The notes: generated by a model not told the origin, from the sequence alone. A stretch of DNA of 19,480 nucleotides from an uncultured Chloroflexota bacterium (GCA_937876225.1 CALFIC010000001.1:1-19480); one strand, 5' to 3'; counted from the first letter of the stretch, positions 1 through 8,227 are shown. Numbers and translations: made by a program.

Positions 1-2506
1 ATAATTGCAGTCGGTTACAGTTCATTGGCATGAAGTCGAGCTCTGGGACTTGGTCAATGAATACAACACTGGTATTGGGGAGTGATGTGAGTGCCGTCAT
101 GGTACGATGCAAACCAGTTTGGAAGACCACATCGAGGTTCACCGTACTTGCCGGTACGCGTGGACCGCTAAATTGATAATAACCACGACGGTCAGAAAGC
201 ACATTACTACTTGGTTCGAGCGCGACAAAGCGCCCTGCGAGCAAAATCGTGCGATGATGTGCTGGTGGATTCGCGCGCAGATTGTTGATAAATGCGGGTA
301 ATTTATTGATATCGGCACATCCAAAAGGGCTTGTCGATTGATCCACAAAGCGTTCGGTGCCTAACAACGGCAAACAATAATGCGCGGCAAATACCGTCGT
401 TGATTGTGGAATATTGCTGCCCGCAGCGAGTACTTCGGCATGGCTATCACCGACAAAAACAAATTCTTCGCCGACATTATTGCCTCGTTGATGATGGAGA
501 CAAGTGACCAAATAATTCGTTTCGATTCCTGCACACAAAGGGGTACTCGTAATAATTGCCGGGTGTGTGTCAGTGATTCCATCCGGTTCGTTACGATTAA
601 ATGGCGCGATAATGCCACTGCCAATTAAAAAATACCCTACAATCCCACAGGCAAATGTGGCGTAACTAAAATAACGGGTTGAGATGGTCCGAAGCTTCCC
701 TTGCCGCAACGGTTTTTCGAGATAGGCATAGGTCAACCATGCCAGCAAGACGCTGATTGCTATCAGTACTACCCGAATGGCAATACTTGGGACGGTATTG
801 GTAAAAAAATTGGCAAACGACAACAGTGGCCAATGCCAGAGATAGAGTGGGAAGCTAATTAACCCGATCCAGACCATCATTGGGTTGGCTAAAATAACGC
901 GATTGAACCACGCGCGTTCTCCGGCCACAATCATCAAAATAGCCCCGATAATGGGCATAATTGCACTGTAATACGTATAACTTGCATCACCGTTTGCCCA
1001 AAACATACTAGCGACCAACATGATAATCCCGATTGCGCTAATACTGTGAGCAATGATTGGCGTGAAAAATAAGCGTTGGCGGATAGTGGGATTGGCGAAA
1101 ATGTGGACGACCAGCGTGCCTACCAATAGTTCCCATACCCGCGACATTGGCCAGTAAAATGAGGCGATGGGTGCAGTGTCGTCGAGGCGCAGATTCACCA
1201 GAAACGAGGCCACAATCAGCGTCGTAATCAATGCCGTCACCGAACGTAAGCGGTGACGGAATATATACAGCATAATCGGCCAGACGACATAAAACTGCTC
1301 TTCGACACCAAGTGACCACAAATGGAGTAATGGTTTGTAGGCCGCAGATTTATCGAAGTAATTGACTTCGGTATAGAGTAGCAGATTCGCAAAAAAGCCC
1401 GCTCCAGCACCGATATGCCGCCCGAGTTGTGCATATTCGTTCGGGAATAAAAATAATAACCCCATCACCATTACAACAATTAACATACACAACAATGCGG
1501 GGAAGATACGGCGAATCCGCCGATTATAAAAATCACTGAATGAAAAAGTGTTTTTGACAAACTGACGGATTAATAATTGACTGATTAAATATCCCGAAAT
1601 GACAAAAAAGATATCAACCCCTACATTGCCGCTCGGTAAAATCGATGGAAATGCATGGTAGACCACCACTGCAATAATCGCAACTGCCCGTAATCCATCG
1701 ACGTCACGACGATATACCGGTGCAACCATGGGATCGTCTTTTTTGGCCGGTTTGCTTCGCCCGACAATAATCCCTCCCAAGCCAAATGTGACCAGATAGG
1801 TATAATACCAGCTGTCGTTATTGTAGACATGTGTGGCTGCATAGGCCAAAAATACAATACTTGCTCCATAAAACGTCAGAATTAGATACCATGGCATGCG
1901 CCATACAAAAACTACTATTGCCGTATAGAGGACTAATAACAACACGGGTGTGCGTGGGAAAATATACGGCGTCAGCGGTACCATCATGATTTTGGTCAAA
2001 CCGATTGATAATTCCCGCCCGTTTTGTGACACATTATCATTGTGGAAGCGCAAGCGTGTCGTGTCGTTGCTCCGTGGTACATCAACAAGATATTCATAGC
2101 GACGAAATACATTTGGTGCTATTGGGAATGTAACTGGATTTTGATTGTTAAAATAAAGGGTGATATGACTGTTCGGTAATGGTACAGTCGCTATCAGCCG
2201 TATGATTTGTTTGCCATTACTTGGTTGCGGTAATGATATTTCGCTCTCTTGGGCTAACCATCGAAAACTATAGGGCGCTTCCGTACGTTGCTCTACCTGA
2301 TAGAGATGTTTGGTGGCTGCTGTTGACACCGTCATATCAAGCTGATTATGGGGAATCCCTAACAGCACCAAAATACTCACACAGGCAACAATATAGCCAA
2401 ATGCTAATAAATATGGATAAATGCTGTGCTCTTCAATCTCGATTATTTGGGTTTCGTAGGTTTGTAGGTAATAACGTACGGTGGCGCCAAAGGTTTGCTG
2501 TTTCAT
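1..2506 (-). CDS. Membrane O-acyltransferase (OafA/YrhL-like) with N-terminal extension and C-terminal SGNH domain, 3' end outside window
   Basis: The frame is open from the ATG at 2506 to the window edge (835 codons seen). It is a predicted integral membrane enzyme that moves acyl groups, usually acetyl, onto cell-surface glycans. The acyltransferase-3 domain spans about residues 268-610. It carries DVDGLRAVAIIAVVVYHAF (H284), GVDIFFVISGYLIS, the basic NRRIRRIFPALL segment and LLHLWSLGVEEQFYVVWP. A C-terminal SGNH esterase-like domain begins near residue 655, with FVGDSHAE (D687, S688). Unusually, about 265 residues come first: a cytoplasmic head, a membrane segment near 33-52, a soluble beta-rich stretch near 53-180, then about three more membrane segments before the core. 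The start is supported by GAGG about 10 bases upstream. It follows the lactonase terminator, so it is probably transcribed separately. The family is certain; the acyl donor and glycan acceptor are unknown. Confidence 0.88.
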   Translation of the reverse strand, partial: MKQQTFGATVRYYLQTYETQIIEIEEHSIYPYLLAFGYIVACVSILVLLGIPHNQLDMTVSTAATKHLYQVEQRTEAPYSFRWLAQESEISLPQPSNGKQIIRLIATVPLPNSHITLYFNNQNPVTFPIAPNVFRRYEYLVDVPRSNDTTRLRFHNDNVSQNGRELSIGLTKIMMVPLTPYIFPRTPVLLLVLYTAIVVFVWRMPWYLILTFYGASIVFLAYAATHVYNNDSWYYTYLVTFGLGGIIVGRSKPAKKDDPMVAPVYRRDVDGLRAVAIIAVVVYHAFPSILPSGNVGVDIFFVISGYLISQLLIRQFVKNTFSFSDFYNRRIRRIFPALLCMLIVVMVMGLLFLFPNEYAQLGRHIGAGAGFFANLLLYTEVNYFDKSAAYKPLLHLWSLGVEEQFYVVWPIMLYIFRHRLRSVTALITTLIVASFLVNLRLDDTAPIASFYWPMSRVWELLVGTLVVHIFANPTIRQRLFFTPIIAHSISAIGIIMLVASMFWANGDASYTYYSAIMPIIGAILMIVAGERAWFNRVILANPMMVWIGLISFPLYLWHWPLLSFANFFTNTVPSIAIRVVLIAISVLLAWLTYAYLEKPLRQGKLRTISTRYFSYATFACGIVGYFLIGSGIIAPFNRNEPDGITDTHPAIITSTPLCAGIETNYLVTCLHHQRGNNVGEEFVFVGDSHAEVLAAGSNIPQSTTVFAAHYCLPLLGTERFVDQSTSPFGCADINKLPAFINNLRANPPAHHRTILLAGRFVALEPSSNVLSDRRGYYQFSGPRVPASTVNLDVVFQTGLHRTMTALTSLPNTSVVFIDQVPELDFMPMNCNRLQL

Positions 2507-2641
2507 TACCCCATTACCTCAATATAAGCATGAATAGTACTACTACTAATAATAGCAATAAATTAAAATATATATACTGATTTATTCGGGTAATAGTTAC
2601 AAACAAATTACGAATTTATTCTAAATATTAATTTTATTCAT
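2507..2641 (-). promoter_or_regulatory. AT-rich leader of the acyltransferase gene
   Basis: This strongly AT-rich gap separates the lactonase terminator from the acyltransferase start and contains no credible gene. It probably holds the acyltransferase promoter. On the minus strand there are TTGTAA-like and TATATA/TATTTT-like hexamers, but no pair has both good matches and ideal spacing, so I do not fix a position. GAGG lies about 10 bases before the ATG. Confidence 0.35.
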
Positions 2642-2694
2642 ACAAAGCCGCAAAACGCGCGCAAAGTAATGCGCTGAGCGTGTTGCGGCTTTGT
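2642..2694 (-). terminator. Hairpin terminator after the lactonase gene
   Basis: A perfect 12-bp inverted repeat, ACAAAGCCGCAA (2642-2653) with TTGCGGCTTTGT (2683-2694), starts 17 bases after the lactonase stop codon. The 29-base loop can pair further. What follows is AT-rich but lacks a clean run of T. It probably ends the catabolic transcription unit. Confidence 0.55.
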
Positions 2695-2710
2695 GGAGCA
2701 GGAGATTTTA

Positions 2711-3727
2711 TTACAGAAATTCAACAAAAGAGACGTTTGGCATAGGGATGGTTGCCACGCGTGCGCCAACCACCCCAGTCGTAGTATCGCGGGGTAATAC
2801 GGCGATGTGATTGTCGTGTTGGCAGGCCACCAGGATGTAAGTACCATCTGGTGCAATCGCGAAATTGCGCGGCCAGGCACCACCACAACTATAGACGCCA
2901 ATCCGCACGAGATTCCCGTCAGCCAAGATGCGATAGGCGGCGATGGTGTTGTCGGTGCGCGTCGTGCAATAGAGAAATTGCTGGTCAGGGCTGATATGAA
3001 TGTCGGCCACGGTAAAGTCGTGGTTGGTGCCGGTGAAAGTTGCATGATCGGCGATATGGGTGAGTGAGCCGTTGTTATATGTAAATACCGATACGCTACA
3101 GGCTAATTCGTTGGCCACATACAATATGGTGCCATTGGGATGGAAGATCGTATGCCGTGGGCCGTTACCTGCAGGGGAATTGACGGTATGGGTGCGTACG
3201 AGTTGATTGGTATTGATATCAATCGTATAAAACACCAATTCGTCGGTACCTAAATCGGCCGCAATGACATAGGCCCCATCGGGAGTGATGATGGCAGAAT
3301 GGGCATGGGGCTCGCCTTGGCGGCCGGCATGGGGTCCACTGCCACTATGGGCTGCCAAATCATTGAGTCCGGTGAGCGAGCCATCGCCTTCGATGCGCAA
3401 CAAGGCTACTGTGCCGGTCCCGTAGTTAGTGGCGATGACGAATTGGCCATCGGCGCTCACGCGCACATGACAGGGCCAACCACCGCCACTCGGGCGGCGC
3501 ACGCCATGGCTGAGGGTATCGCCGTGGCGGGTGATGGCTACCACGCCACCATTGGTGCCGGTTTCGCTGACGGCATAGATGTGCGTGCCGTGTTGGGTCA
3601 TGAACGAGGGATTTTCGATGCCGGATAATTGACTGACGACCTGATATGCACCACTGCGATCAACTTCCAAGATGGCTACACCTGGTTGATCTGGTGTGTT
3701 GTAGCTTCCAATGAGAATTTGTGACAT
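2711..3727 (-). CDS. Lactonase, seven-bladed beta-propeller (6-phosphogluconolactonase YbhE/Pgl-like)
   Basis: The protein has 338 residues, normal for this family, which hydrolyses sugar lactones to acids. No signal peptide is seen, so it is likely cytoplasmic. Propeller-blade repeats run throughout: SADGQFVIATNYGTGTVALL (91-110), HSAIITPDGAYVIAADLG (143-160), PRHTIFHPNGTILYVANELA (190-209), DIHISPDQQFLYCTTRTDN (242-260) and PRNFAIAPDGTYILVACQHD (286-305). The frame stays open upstream, but that stretch is only the opposite reading of the dehydratase gene. The ATG at 3727 has AAAGGAA about 7-8 bases upstream and begins with the typical ILIGSYN strand. It is the last gene of the sugar-acid cluster, 58 bases after the dehydratase. 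Beside a sugar dehydrogenase and a sugar-acid dehydratase, it most likely opens an aldono- or aldarolactone rather than serving the pentose phosphate pathway; that substrate choice is inference. Confidence 0.85.
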   Translation of the reverse strand: MSQILIGSYNTPDQPGVAILEVDRSGAYQVVSQLSGIENPSFMTQHGTHIYAVSETGTNGGVVAITRHGDTLSHGVRRPSGGGWPCHVRVSADGQFVIATNYGTGTVALLRIEGDGSLTGLNDLAAHSGSGPHAGRQGEPHAHSAIITPDGAYVIAADLGTDELVFYTIDINTNQLVRTHTVNSPAGNGPRHTIFHPNGTILYVANELACSVSVFTYNNGSLTHIADHATFTGTNHDFTVADIHISPDQQFLYCTTRTDNTIAAYRILADGNLVRIGVYSCGGAWPRNFAIAPDGTYILVACQHDNHIAVLPRDTTTGVVGARVATIPMPNVSFVEFL

Positions 3728-3746
3728 GAGGTGTTCCTTTTGTGAT

Positions 3747-3776
3747 GCACCCGAGCAAGTATTCTCGCTCGGGTGC
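3747..3776 (-). other. Intercistronic hairpin before the lactonase ribosome-binding site
   Basis: A perfect 10-bp inverted repeat, GCACCCGAGC (3747-3756) with GCTCGGGTGC (3767-3776), has a 10-base loop. It sits between the dehydratase stop and the lactonase start. On the transcribed side it is followed by ATCACAAAAGGAAC rather than a T run. It is therefore more likely an mRNA-stabilising, processing or attenuating structure than a full terminator. Confidence 0.6.
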
Positions 3777-3785
3777 GTATGCCAA

Positions 3786-4958
3786 TTACCAGTTGGTGAC
3801 TGAGCCATCGCGGCGACGGAGGTGGGGGGCTTCCCAGAATTTCCAGGTATGTTTTTTGGCAGTTTCTTCGTCGAATTCGATGCCCAAGCCTGGGGCTTGG
3901 GGCACATCAAAGGCGTTGCCGTTGAGCTTGGGGTTGACGGGGAAGATGACATCGACGTCGTTGATACCTTCACCTTTGTAGAGGTTTTCGCTGGGTGATA
4001 CCCGCACTTCGAGCCAAGCAAAATTAGGCACTGCCGCGGCGAGATGAATGGTGGCCGCCGTACAAACGGGGCCGAGGGGGTTGTGGGGCATCAAGTCGAT
4101 ATAGTGTGTTTCGGCCCAACCAGCGACCTTCATTGATTCGGTGAACCCACCTACATTGCAGATGTCGAGGCGGGCAAAGTCGGTGAGATGGCGTTCGATA
4201 AACGGGGCAAATTGCCATTTGCTGGCGAATTCTTCACCCACGGCAAAGGGCACAGGCGTCATTTTGCGCAAGGCTTCGTAGGCTTCGGGGCTTTCGTCGC
4301 GCATTGGCTCTTCGATGAAGTCGATGGTGCCAACGGGCATGCGCTGGCAGAACGATGCCGTTTCGGCCAACGATAAGCGGTGGTGATAGTCGATACCGAG
4401 GGTCAGCTCATCGCCCAATGTTTCGCGGATTTTGATGAGGGTTTTGGCGGTGATACCAATCGTCTCGCGTGGTTCAAAAATTCCTTCGCCATGGTTTCGG
4501 GGGGCGAGCATGCCAGTGCGGATGACGCGCCAGCCATGGTCCCACAGCAATTGGGCGCTGGCCAGCATTTCATCGGGGGTCGAGCCACCGGTGGTGACAA
4601 AGCAGGGGATATGATCGCGGTGTTGGCCACCGAGCAGTTGATGGACGGGGACGCCGAGCGCTTTGCCGGCGATGTCATACAAGGCGATGTCGATGGCACT
4701 TTGGGCGGCGGTCAATACACGGCCACCTTCGAAGTATTGGCTACGGTAGAGTTCTTGCCAGATGCGCCCCATATGCATGGGGTTTTGGCCAATCAAAAAC
4801 TCCCGGAAGTGGTTGATGGCACCCATGACGGCCAATTCACGTCCACTGAGGCCTGATTCACCGAGGCCATAAATGCCCTCATCAGTTTCGACTTTTATTA
4901 CCAGCTGATTACGTACACCTACCCACAATGGATAGCATTTGATGTCAGTGATTTTCAT
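3786..4958 (-). CDS. Enolase-superfamily sugar-acid dehydratase (mandelate racemase/galactonate dehydratase-like)
   Basis: The 390-residue protein aligns by eye with D-galactonate dehydratase (DgoD) over its whole length. The three Mg2+ ligands are D190 (GIDYHH), E216 (DFIEEP) and E242 (AVGEEF). They are spaced 26 and 26 residues apart, as in DgoD. H192 and H292 (PHNPLGP) match the two catalytic histidines of that subgroup. The lid near residue 20 and the tail ending in RRRDGSVTNW also resemble DgoD. Such enzymes remove water from an aldonate or aldarate to give a 2-keto-3-deoxy acid. The exact substrate cannot be read from sequence: galactonate, gluconate, fuconate and aldarates are all possible. 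The start is 5 bases after the epimerase stop, and the AACGAGGA ribosome site lies inside the end of that gene, so the two are translationally linked. Confidence 0.88.
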   Translation of the reverse strand: MKITDIKCYPLWVGVRNQLVIKVETDEGIYGLGESGLSGRELAVMGAINHFREFLIGQNPMHMGRIWQELYRSQYFEGGRVLTAAQSAIDIALYDIAGKALGVPVHQLLGGQHRDHIPCFVTTGGSTPDEMLASAQLLWDHGWRVIRTGMLAPRNHGEGIFEPRETIGITAKTLIKIRETLGDELTLGIDYHHRLSLAETASFCQRMPVGTIDFIEEPMRDESPEAYEALRKMTPVPFAVGEEFASKWQFAPFIERHLTDFARLDICNVGGFTESMKVAGWAETHYIDLMPHNPLGPVCTAATIHLAAAVPNFAWLEVRVSPSENLYKGEGINDVDVIFPVNPKLNGNAFDVPQAPGLGIEFDEETAKKHTWKFWEAPHLRRRDGSVTNW

Positions 4959-4963
4959 GAAAT

Positions 4964-5791
4964 TTAGTCCTCGTTATGGTGCCAGCCAAGCAGATTGGCG
5001 GCTTTGCTACAATCAAAAAATCCCATGGTGCCGGTGAGTTGGGGTTTGTGCGTGGCATTGGGGTAATGGGTGGCGGCGAGGGTTTCGCTGGCGACATCAC
5101 TCGCCACATCAGGGGCAACGATATAAAAGACCTGATGGCCGGTCCAGGTGACATTCATGGCGGCGATACAGGCGCGGGCGGCGGCTTTGGGGTCGACATA
5201 GCCCCAGAGGTGCTTGATACCGGCGGCGTTGTGGGCCCAGTAGGTCATGGCGTTTTCCCGCGAGGTAATTCCATGGAAGCGCAGACTACTAATTGCGACG
5301 TCGCTACGTCGGCGAGCAAAGGCATCGCCTTGGAGTTCGAGTACCCATTTTGATTGGCTATAGGCATCCTCGGCGTAGCAGGGATGGAGCTCGTCGAGTG
5401 GCAAGTAATCATAACGTGGTGCTGTGCTAAACACCCCGCCGATGGCGTTGATACTCGAGGCCATACAGACATTGCGGATGCCGAGTGTTTCGGCGGCAAG
5501 CAAGATATGGTAGCTACTAACGGTGTTATCGTGATAGACGACGTGGTCAGGGGCTTGCATGGGTGAGCGATGGGCGGCGAGGTGAATGATGCCATCGCAT
5601 CCTTTGATGGCAGCGACGACTTGACCGTAATCAGTGGTATCGACGACGACGGCATGGGCAGGTAGGGGATTATCGCTGGTGCGTGCGGGCAAGGTGCGGT
5701 CGAGGCTTTTGACCTCGTGGCCTTGGGCCACCAGCATGGGGATGAGTACCCGGGCCAAGTCGCCGTTCCCTCCAGTTACTGCAATACGCAT
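4964..5791 (-). CDS. NAD(P)-dependent epimerase/dehydrogenase (extended SDR, uronate dehydrogenase-like)
   Basis: This 275-residue Rossmann-fold oxidoreductase starts at MRIAVTGGNGDLAR. The nucleotide loop is GxxGxxA, with Ala for the usual last Gly. GCDGIIHLAAHRSP (64-77) and the catalytic MASSINAIGG (S112/S113) with YSQSK (Y144, K148) complete the active site. An upstream in-frame ATG exists, but it would lie inside the GntR coding region and put 32 unrelated residues before the fold, so I chose 5791. A GAGAGAG stretch lies about 12 bases upstream. Overall layout and length resemble NAD-dependent uronate dehydrogenases, which turn a uronic acid into an aldarolactone; a sugar epimerase role cannot be excluded. 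It sits 37 bases after the GntR gene and 5 bases before the dehydratase, whose substrate could arise from its product after lactone opening. Confidence 0.83.
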   Translation of the reverse strand: MRIAVTGGNGDLARVLIPMLVAQGHEVKSLDRTLPARTSDNPLPAHAVVVDTTDYGQVVAAIKGCDGIIHLAAHRSPMQAPDHVVYHDNTVSSYHILLAAETLGIRNVCMASSINAIGGVFSTAPRYDYLPLDELHPCYAEDAYSQSKWVLELQGDAFARRRSDVAISSLRFHGITSRENAMTYWAHNAAGIKHLWGYVDPKAAARACIAAMNVTWTGHQVFYIVAPDVASDVASETLAATHYPNATHKPQLTGTMGFFDCSKAANLLGWHHNED

Positions 5792-5828
5792 AAGAATGGA
5801 CTCTCTCTCACTTATAAACAGAAAAGAC

Positions 5829-6557
5829 TTACGGGGTTGGGGCTTGCTGCTTGGCTTCGACTGCGAGGACGCTCCCGAGGGCATCATTCATGTGTGCGAG
5901 CATTAGCAAGCGCGCTTGTGATGCGTTACGCGTTTGAATTGCATCAGCAATCAAGCGATGATAGCGCACCGCACGATCGGTCATACCTACTTCTTTGCTG
6001 GTAAATTGACGACTCAACAAAAAAAGATCGTGCATGCTGAGCATCATCTGACTCAAGACAGGGTTATGGGCTGCGTGGGCGATTGCATCATGAAAAGCAG
6101 TATCAGATTCCCCAAAATCAAGTCCAGCCATGACATGTTGTTCCATGGTAATGGCAAGTTGCAAGATTTCGGCTAATTCGATGTCGCTGCCTCGTTCGGC
6201 TGCAAGGGCGGCGAGCTCTGGTTCGATAAGTCGCCGCGCTTCAGCGAATGACACGACATTGGCAATAGTTGGGTTGCTTTGCGGTTGTTGGATATCTTCA
6301 TTGATTTGGTTACTAATGACAATTACCCCCCGCCCATGTTCGATACGCACCATTCCCAACGATTGGAGCGAACGCAGCGCCTCACGCACTGACCCCGTGC
6401 TCACACCAAACGAGTATGCCAAGTGTGTAATGCTTGGTAGATGGCTACCTGGTTGCCATTCTCCTTTACGGATGCGCTGTTGGAGCTCACTGAGCAATGA
6501 GCCAAAAATATGCCCGTTGCGGATTAAGCGTGAATTGTCAGTGATACGCTGCGGCAT
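5829..6557 (-). CDS. GntR-family transcriptional regulator, FCD (FadR) subfamily
   Basis: The 242-residue protein has an N-terminal winged helix (about residues 12-80) with the GntR signature LPSITHLAYSFGVSTGSVRE and wing GMVRIEHGRGVIV. The C-terminal all-helical FCD effector domain spans about 104-232. The four expected metal ligands are present and correctly spaced: D152, H156 (DTAFHD), H200 (RYHRLIADAI) and H222 (LMLAHMNDA). FCD regulators commonly bind small carboxylates such as sugar acids through this metal and are mostly repressors of adjacent catabolic genes. It is sandwiched inside the cluster, 20 bases after the sugar dehydrogenase and 37 bases before the epimerase, so it is probably co-transcribed and autoregulated. 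The start has only a weak site (TAGGG). I found no convincing TNGTNNNACNA-type operator in the adjacent gaps. Confidence 0.9.
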   Translation of the reverse strand: MPQRITDNSRLIRNGHIFGSLLSELQQRIRKGEWQPGSHLPSITHLAYSFGVSTGSVREALRSLQSLGMVRIEHGRGVIVISNQINEDIQQPQSNPTIANVVSFAEARRLIEPELAALAAERGSDIELAEILQLAITMEQHVMAGLDFGESDTAFHDAIAHAAHNPVLSQMMLSMHDLFLLSRQFTSKEVGMTDRAVRYHRLIADAIQTRNASQARLLMLAHMNDALGSVLAVEAKQQAPTP

Positions 6558-6577
6558 AATACCCTACTATTGCGCTA

Positions 6578-8188
6578 CTATTCGTGGAAGGTGAATTCCC
6601 ACAGGGCGACTTTTTCGCCAAACTCAAGGACGTAGATTTTTTCACCCACAATTGCACTATCGATAGGGTTATGTAGGTCACGGACGATTTGGCGGGCGGT
6701 CATGGTGTAATTGTTGCCGCTTTTGCTAAGCTGGAGCGCTAACAAGTCTTGACCTCGATCGGGTAACGTGCCACCCGCTGCACCCCAGCTCAACAAAAAT
6801 CCGTTGAGGGTTTTGCCTTCACCTTGCCAGCTTTTGGGGAACGTTTGATCGGCAAATACTAATCCGAGTGGCGACCGGTGGGGTGTGAGGCCTGCCAGCG
6901 TTTTGCCTTCTTGGGCGGCGTCATACGATTTGCCATCGGTACCGCGGTAGTTGGTGGCGGCGGGACCTTGGTTGATAACTGGGTCGAGGAACTTCCCAGG
7001 GGCTGCTGGGTAACTAGGGTCGTTGTGATAGGCGCCGATTTGGACGGCAGTGAAATCTGGTTGTAGGCGCAGGTCTTTGGCGGGGTCGTAGGCCGGGTCA
7101 CGCTGGGGATTGTCTGTATCACCAAAGCGCCATGGGAAGCCGAAATGACCACCTTGACGCACCCAATTCAGCTCGTCTGGTAAATCGGCATCAGGACCAT
7201 TGTCGCCCACAAATAATTCACCGTTGGGAGCAAATGCGGGGTCAAACGCATTGCGAAAGCCACGGGCATAGACATAGGGAGCCACGGCAGCCTCGTCGTT
7301 TTTGAGGACGATGTCTTTGCTGTCGATTGCAAAACGATACATGCGAGCCGTAAGAGCCGCTTCACGCAGATCAGGGAAGGCACCGTTTTGGGTTTCGACT
7401 TCACCATGGTCGGTGCGTGAGCCACTCGTGACGTAAATCCACTTATTGCTGACGACTATCCCGTTAAATAGATGATCAAAAGGGGTATCGCTACGAGGGT
7501 AGGCTTCGGTACTAGCGACGGTTTCCCAGCTATACGTTGCGCCATTTGGACGACCGCGGCGAATCACTGCTTGGGTCTTGGTTGCGACGGTCTCGTTGCC
7601 AACCACATAAACGGTACCATCGTTTGCGATGGCGAGTCCGCTAGGAACCGCAGCCCCGAGCATTTCTTTCGTGCTGGCTACAACGGTTTTTTTGCCATCG
7701 GCAGGGGTAACCCGTTGTAGACCATCATTCATGGTGAGCATCAATAAGCTACTCGTGGTGCTGTCATATACCAAACGAATGCTATTGACTGGCACATCGG
7801 TGACACGGCGTACATCGATGCGACTATCGAGCAAGGTTGGCCCACTCGAAATCGGTTGGCGTGGACTGGTATCGACTGCAACAGCATTGGCGGTTGCAAC
7901 TGCGGTTGCGGTTTCTTTGGCGACTGCGGTGACTTTTGTATCCGGAGTTGTTTTGGCAGTAGCCGTCAGCTTGTGATGGGCAGTAGCCGTCATCTTGTGA
8001 TGACCTGGTGTGGCGGTGGCATCGACGGTGGTGGCGGTGGCATCGACGGTGGTGGCGGTGGCATCGATGGTGGAGGCAATGACATCGACAGTAGTCGCTG
8101 TCGGTACGGTTGTAGCTGGTTTACTGCCACACGCCATCAAAAACACCACAAGACTCAACATGATTCCCAAACGGAGACGGTGTAACAT
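6578..8188 (-). CDS. Lipoprotein PQQ-type sugar dehydrogenase (glucose/sorbosone dehydrogenase family)
   Basis: The 536-residue protein begins with a lipoprotein signal (basic MLHRLRLG, hydrophobic core, lipobox LMAC with C20), so it should be membrane-anchored on the outer face. Residues about 28-108 form a Thr/Ala-rich low-complexity linker with repeats. The catalytic beta-propeller follows (about 130-530). It carries family-like segments: PFDHLFNGIVVSNKWIYVTS (H239), ARGFRNAFDPAFAPNGELFV (R312) and GDNGPDADLPDELNWV (D329), then GGHFGFPWRFG. Relatives use PQQ to oxidise aldoses to lactones, or are soluble aldose dehydrogenases. Cofactor use here is inferred, and some family members have lost activity. 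AAAGGAA lies about 8 bases before the ATG. It could supply the lactone used by the downstream lactonase or simply feed electrons to the respiratory chain. Confidence 0.82.
   Translation of the reverse strand: MLHRLRLGIMLSLVVFLMACGSKPATTVPTATTVDVIASTIDATATTVDATATTVDATATPGHHKMTATAHHKLTATAKTTPDTKVTAVAKETATAVATANAVAVDTSPRQPISSGPTLLDSRIDVRRVTDVPVNSIRLVYDSTTSSLLMLTMNDGLQRVTPADGKKTVVASTKEMLGAAVPSGLAIANDGTVYVVGNETVATKTQAVIRRGRPNGATYSWETVASTEAYPRSDTPFDHLFNGIVVSNKWIYVTSGSRTDHGEVETQNGAFPDLREAALTARMYRFAIDSKDIVLKNDEAAVAPYVYARGFRNAFDPAFAPNGELFVGDNGPDADLPDELNWVRQGGHFGFPWRFGDTDNPQRDPAYDPAKDLRLQPDFTAVQIGAYHNDPSYPAAPGKFLDPVINQGPAATNYRGTDGKSYDAAQEGKTLAGLTPHRSPLGLVFADQTFPKSWQGEGKTLNGFLLSWGAAGGTLPDRGQDLLALQLSKSGNNYTMTARQIVRDLHNPIDSAIVGEKIYVLEFGEKVALWEFTFHE
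7955..8002 (-). repeat. Two 24-bp tandem repeats encoding HHK-x-TATA
   Basis: Copies at 7955-7978 and 7979-8002 differ at one base. They encode HHKMTATA-HHKLTATA (residues about 63-78) in the dehydrogenase linker. The paired histidines are unusual in an otherwise Thr/Ala linker. Confidence 0.8.
8012..8095 (-). repeat. Four 21-bp tandem repeats encoding the TTVDATA linker
   Basis: Units start at 8012, 8033, 8054 and 8075. The first two are identical and the third nearly so; the fourth, at the N-terminal side of the protein, is degenerate. They encode TTVDVIA, STIDATA, TTVDATA and TTVDATA, directly after the lipobox region. The repeat probably acts as a spacer that expands or contracts by replication slippage without breaking the frame. 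Confidence 0.85.
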
Positions 8189-8209
8189 GGGTGATTCCTT
8201 TTATTGTTG

Positions 8210-8227
8210 CCGCGACGTTTGTCGCGG
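8210..8227 (-). other. Intercistronic hairpin before the sugar dehydrogenase ribosome-binding site
   Basis: CCGCGAC (8210-8216) and GTCGCGG (8221-8227) form a perfect 7-bp GC-rich stem with a GTTT loop. It lies in the 96-base gap between the DUF5107-TPR stop and the dehydrogenase start, just before AAAAGGAA. No T run follows on the transcribed strand, so a processing or stabilising role is more likely than termination. Confidence 0.5.

Noticed and set aside
2221..2580. 119-codon plus-strand frame
   Set aside because: Most of it is antisense to the N-terminal part of the acyltransferase, which has recognisable motifs and a ribosome site; the plus-strand protein shows no family features.
3728..4021. 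Upstream extension of the lactonase frame to an ATG at 4021
   Set aside because: The extra 98 codons are another frame of the dehydratase gene and are low in family-like sequence; the ATG at 3727 has a good ribosome site and starts the propeller.
4380..4856. 158-codon plus-strand frame
   Set aside because: It lies wholly opposite the dehydratase gene and has Gly/Ala-rich composition typical of the reverse reading of a real gene.
5792..5828. GntR operator in the gap before the epimerase gene
   Set aside because: I looked for the TNGTNNNACNA pattern of FCD regulators here and in the other cluster gaps and found no convincing match.
8012..8095. CRISPR-like tandem repeats
   Set aside because: The units are contiguous 21-bp copies without unique spacers and code for a protein linker in frame.
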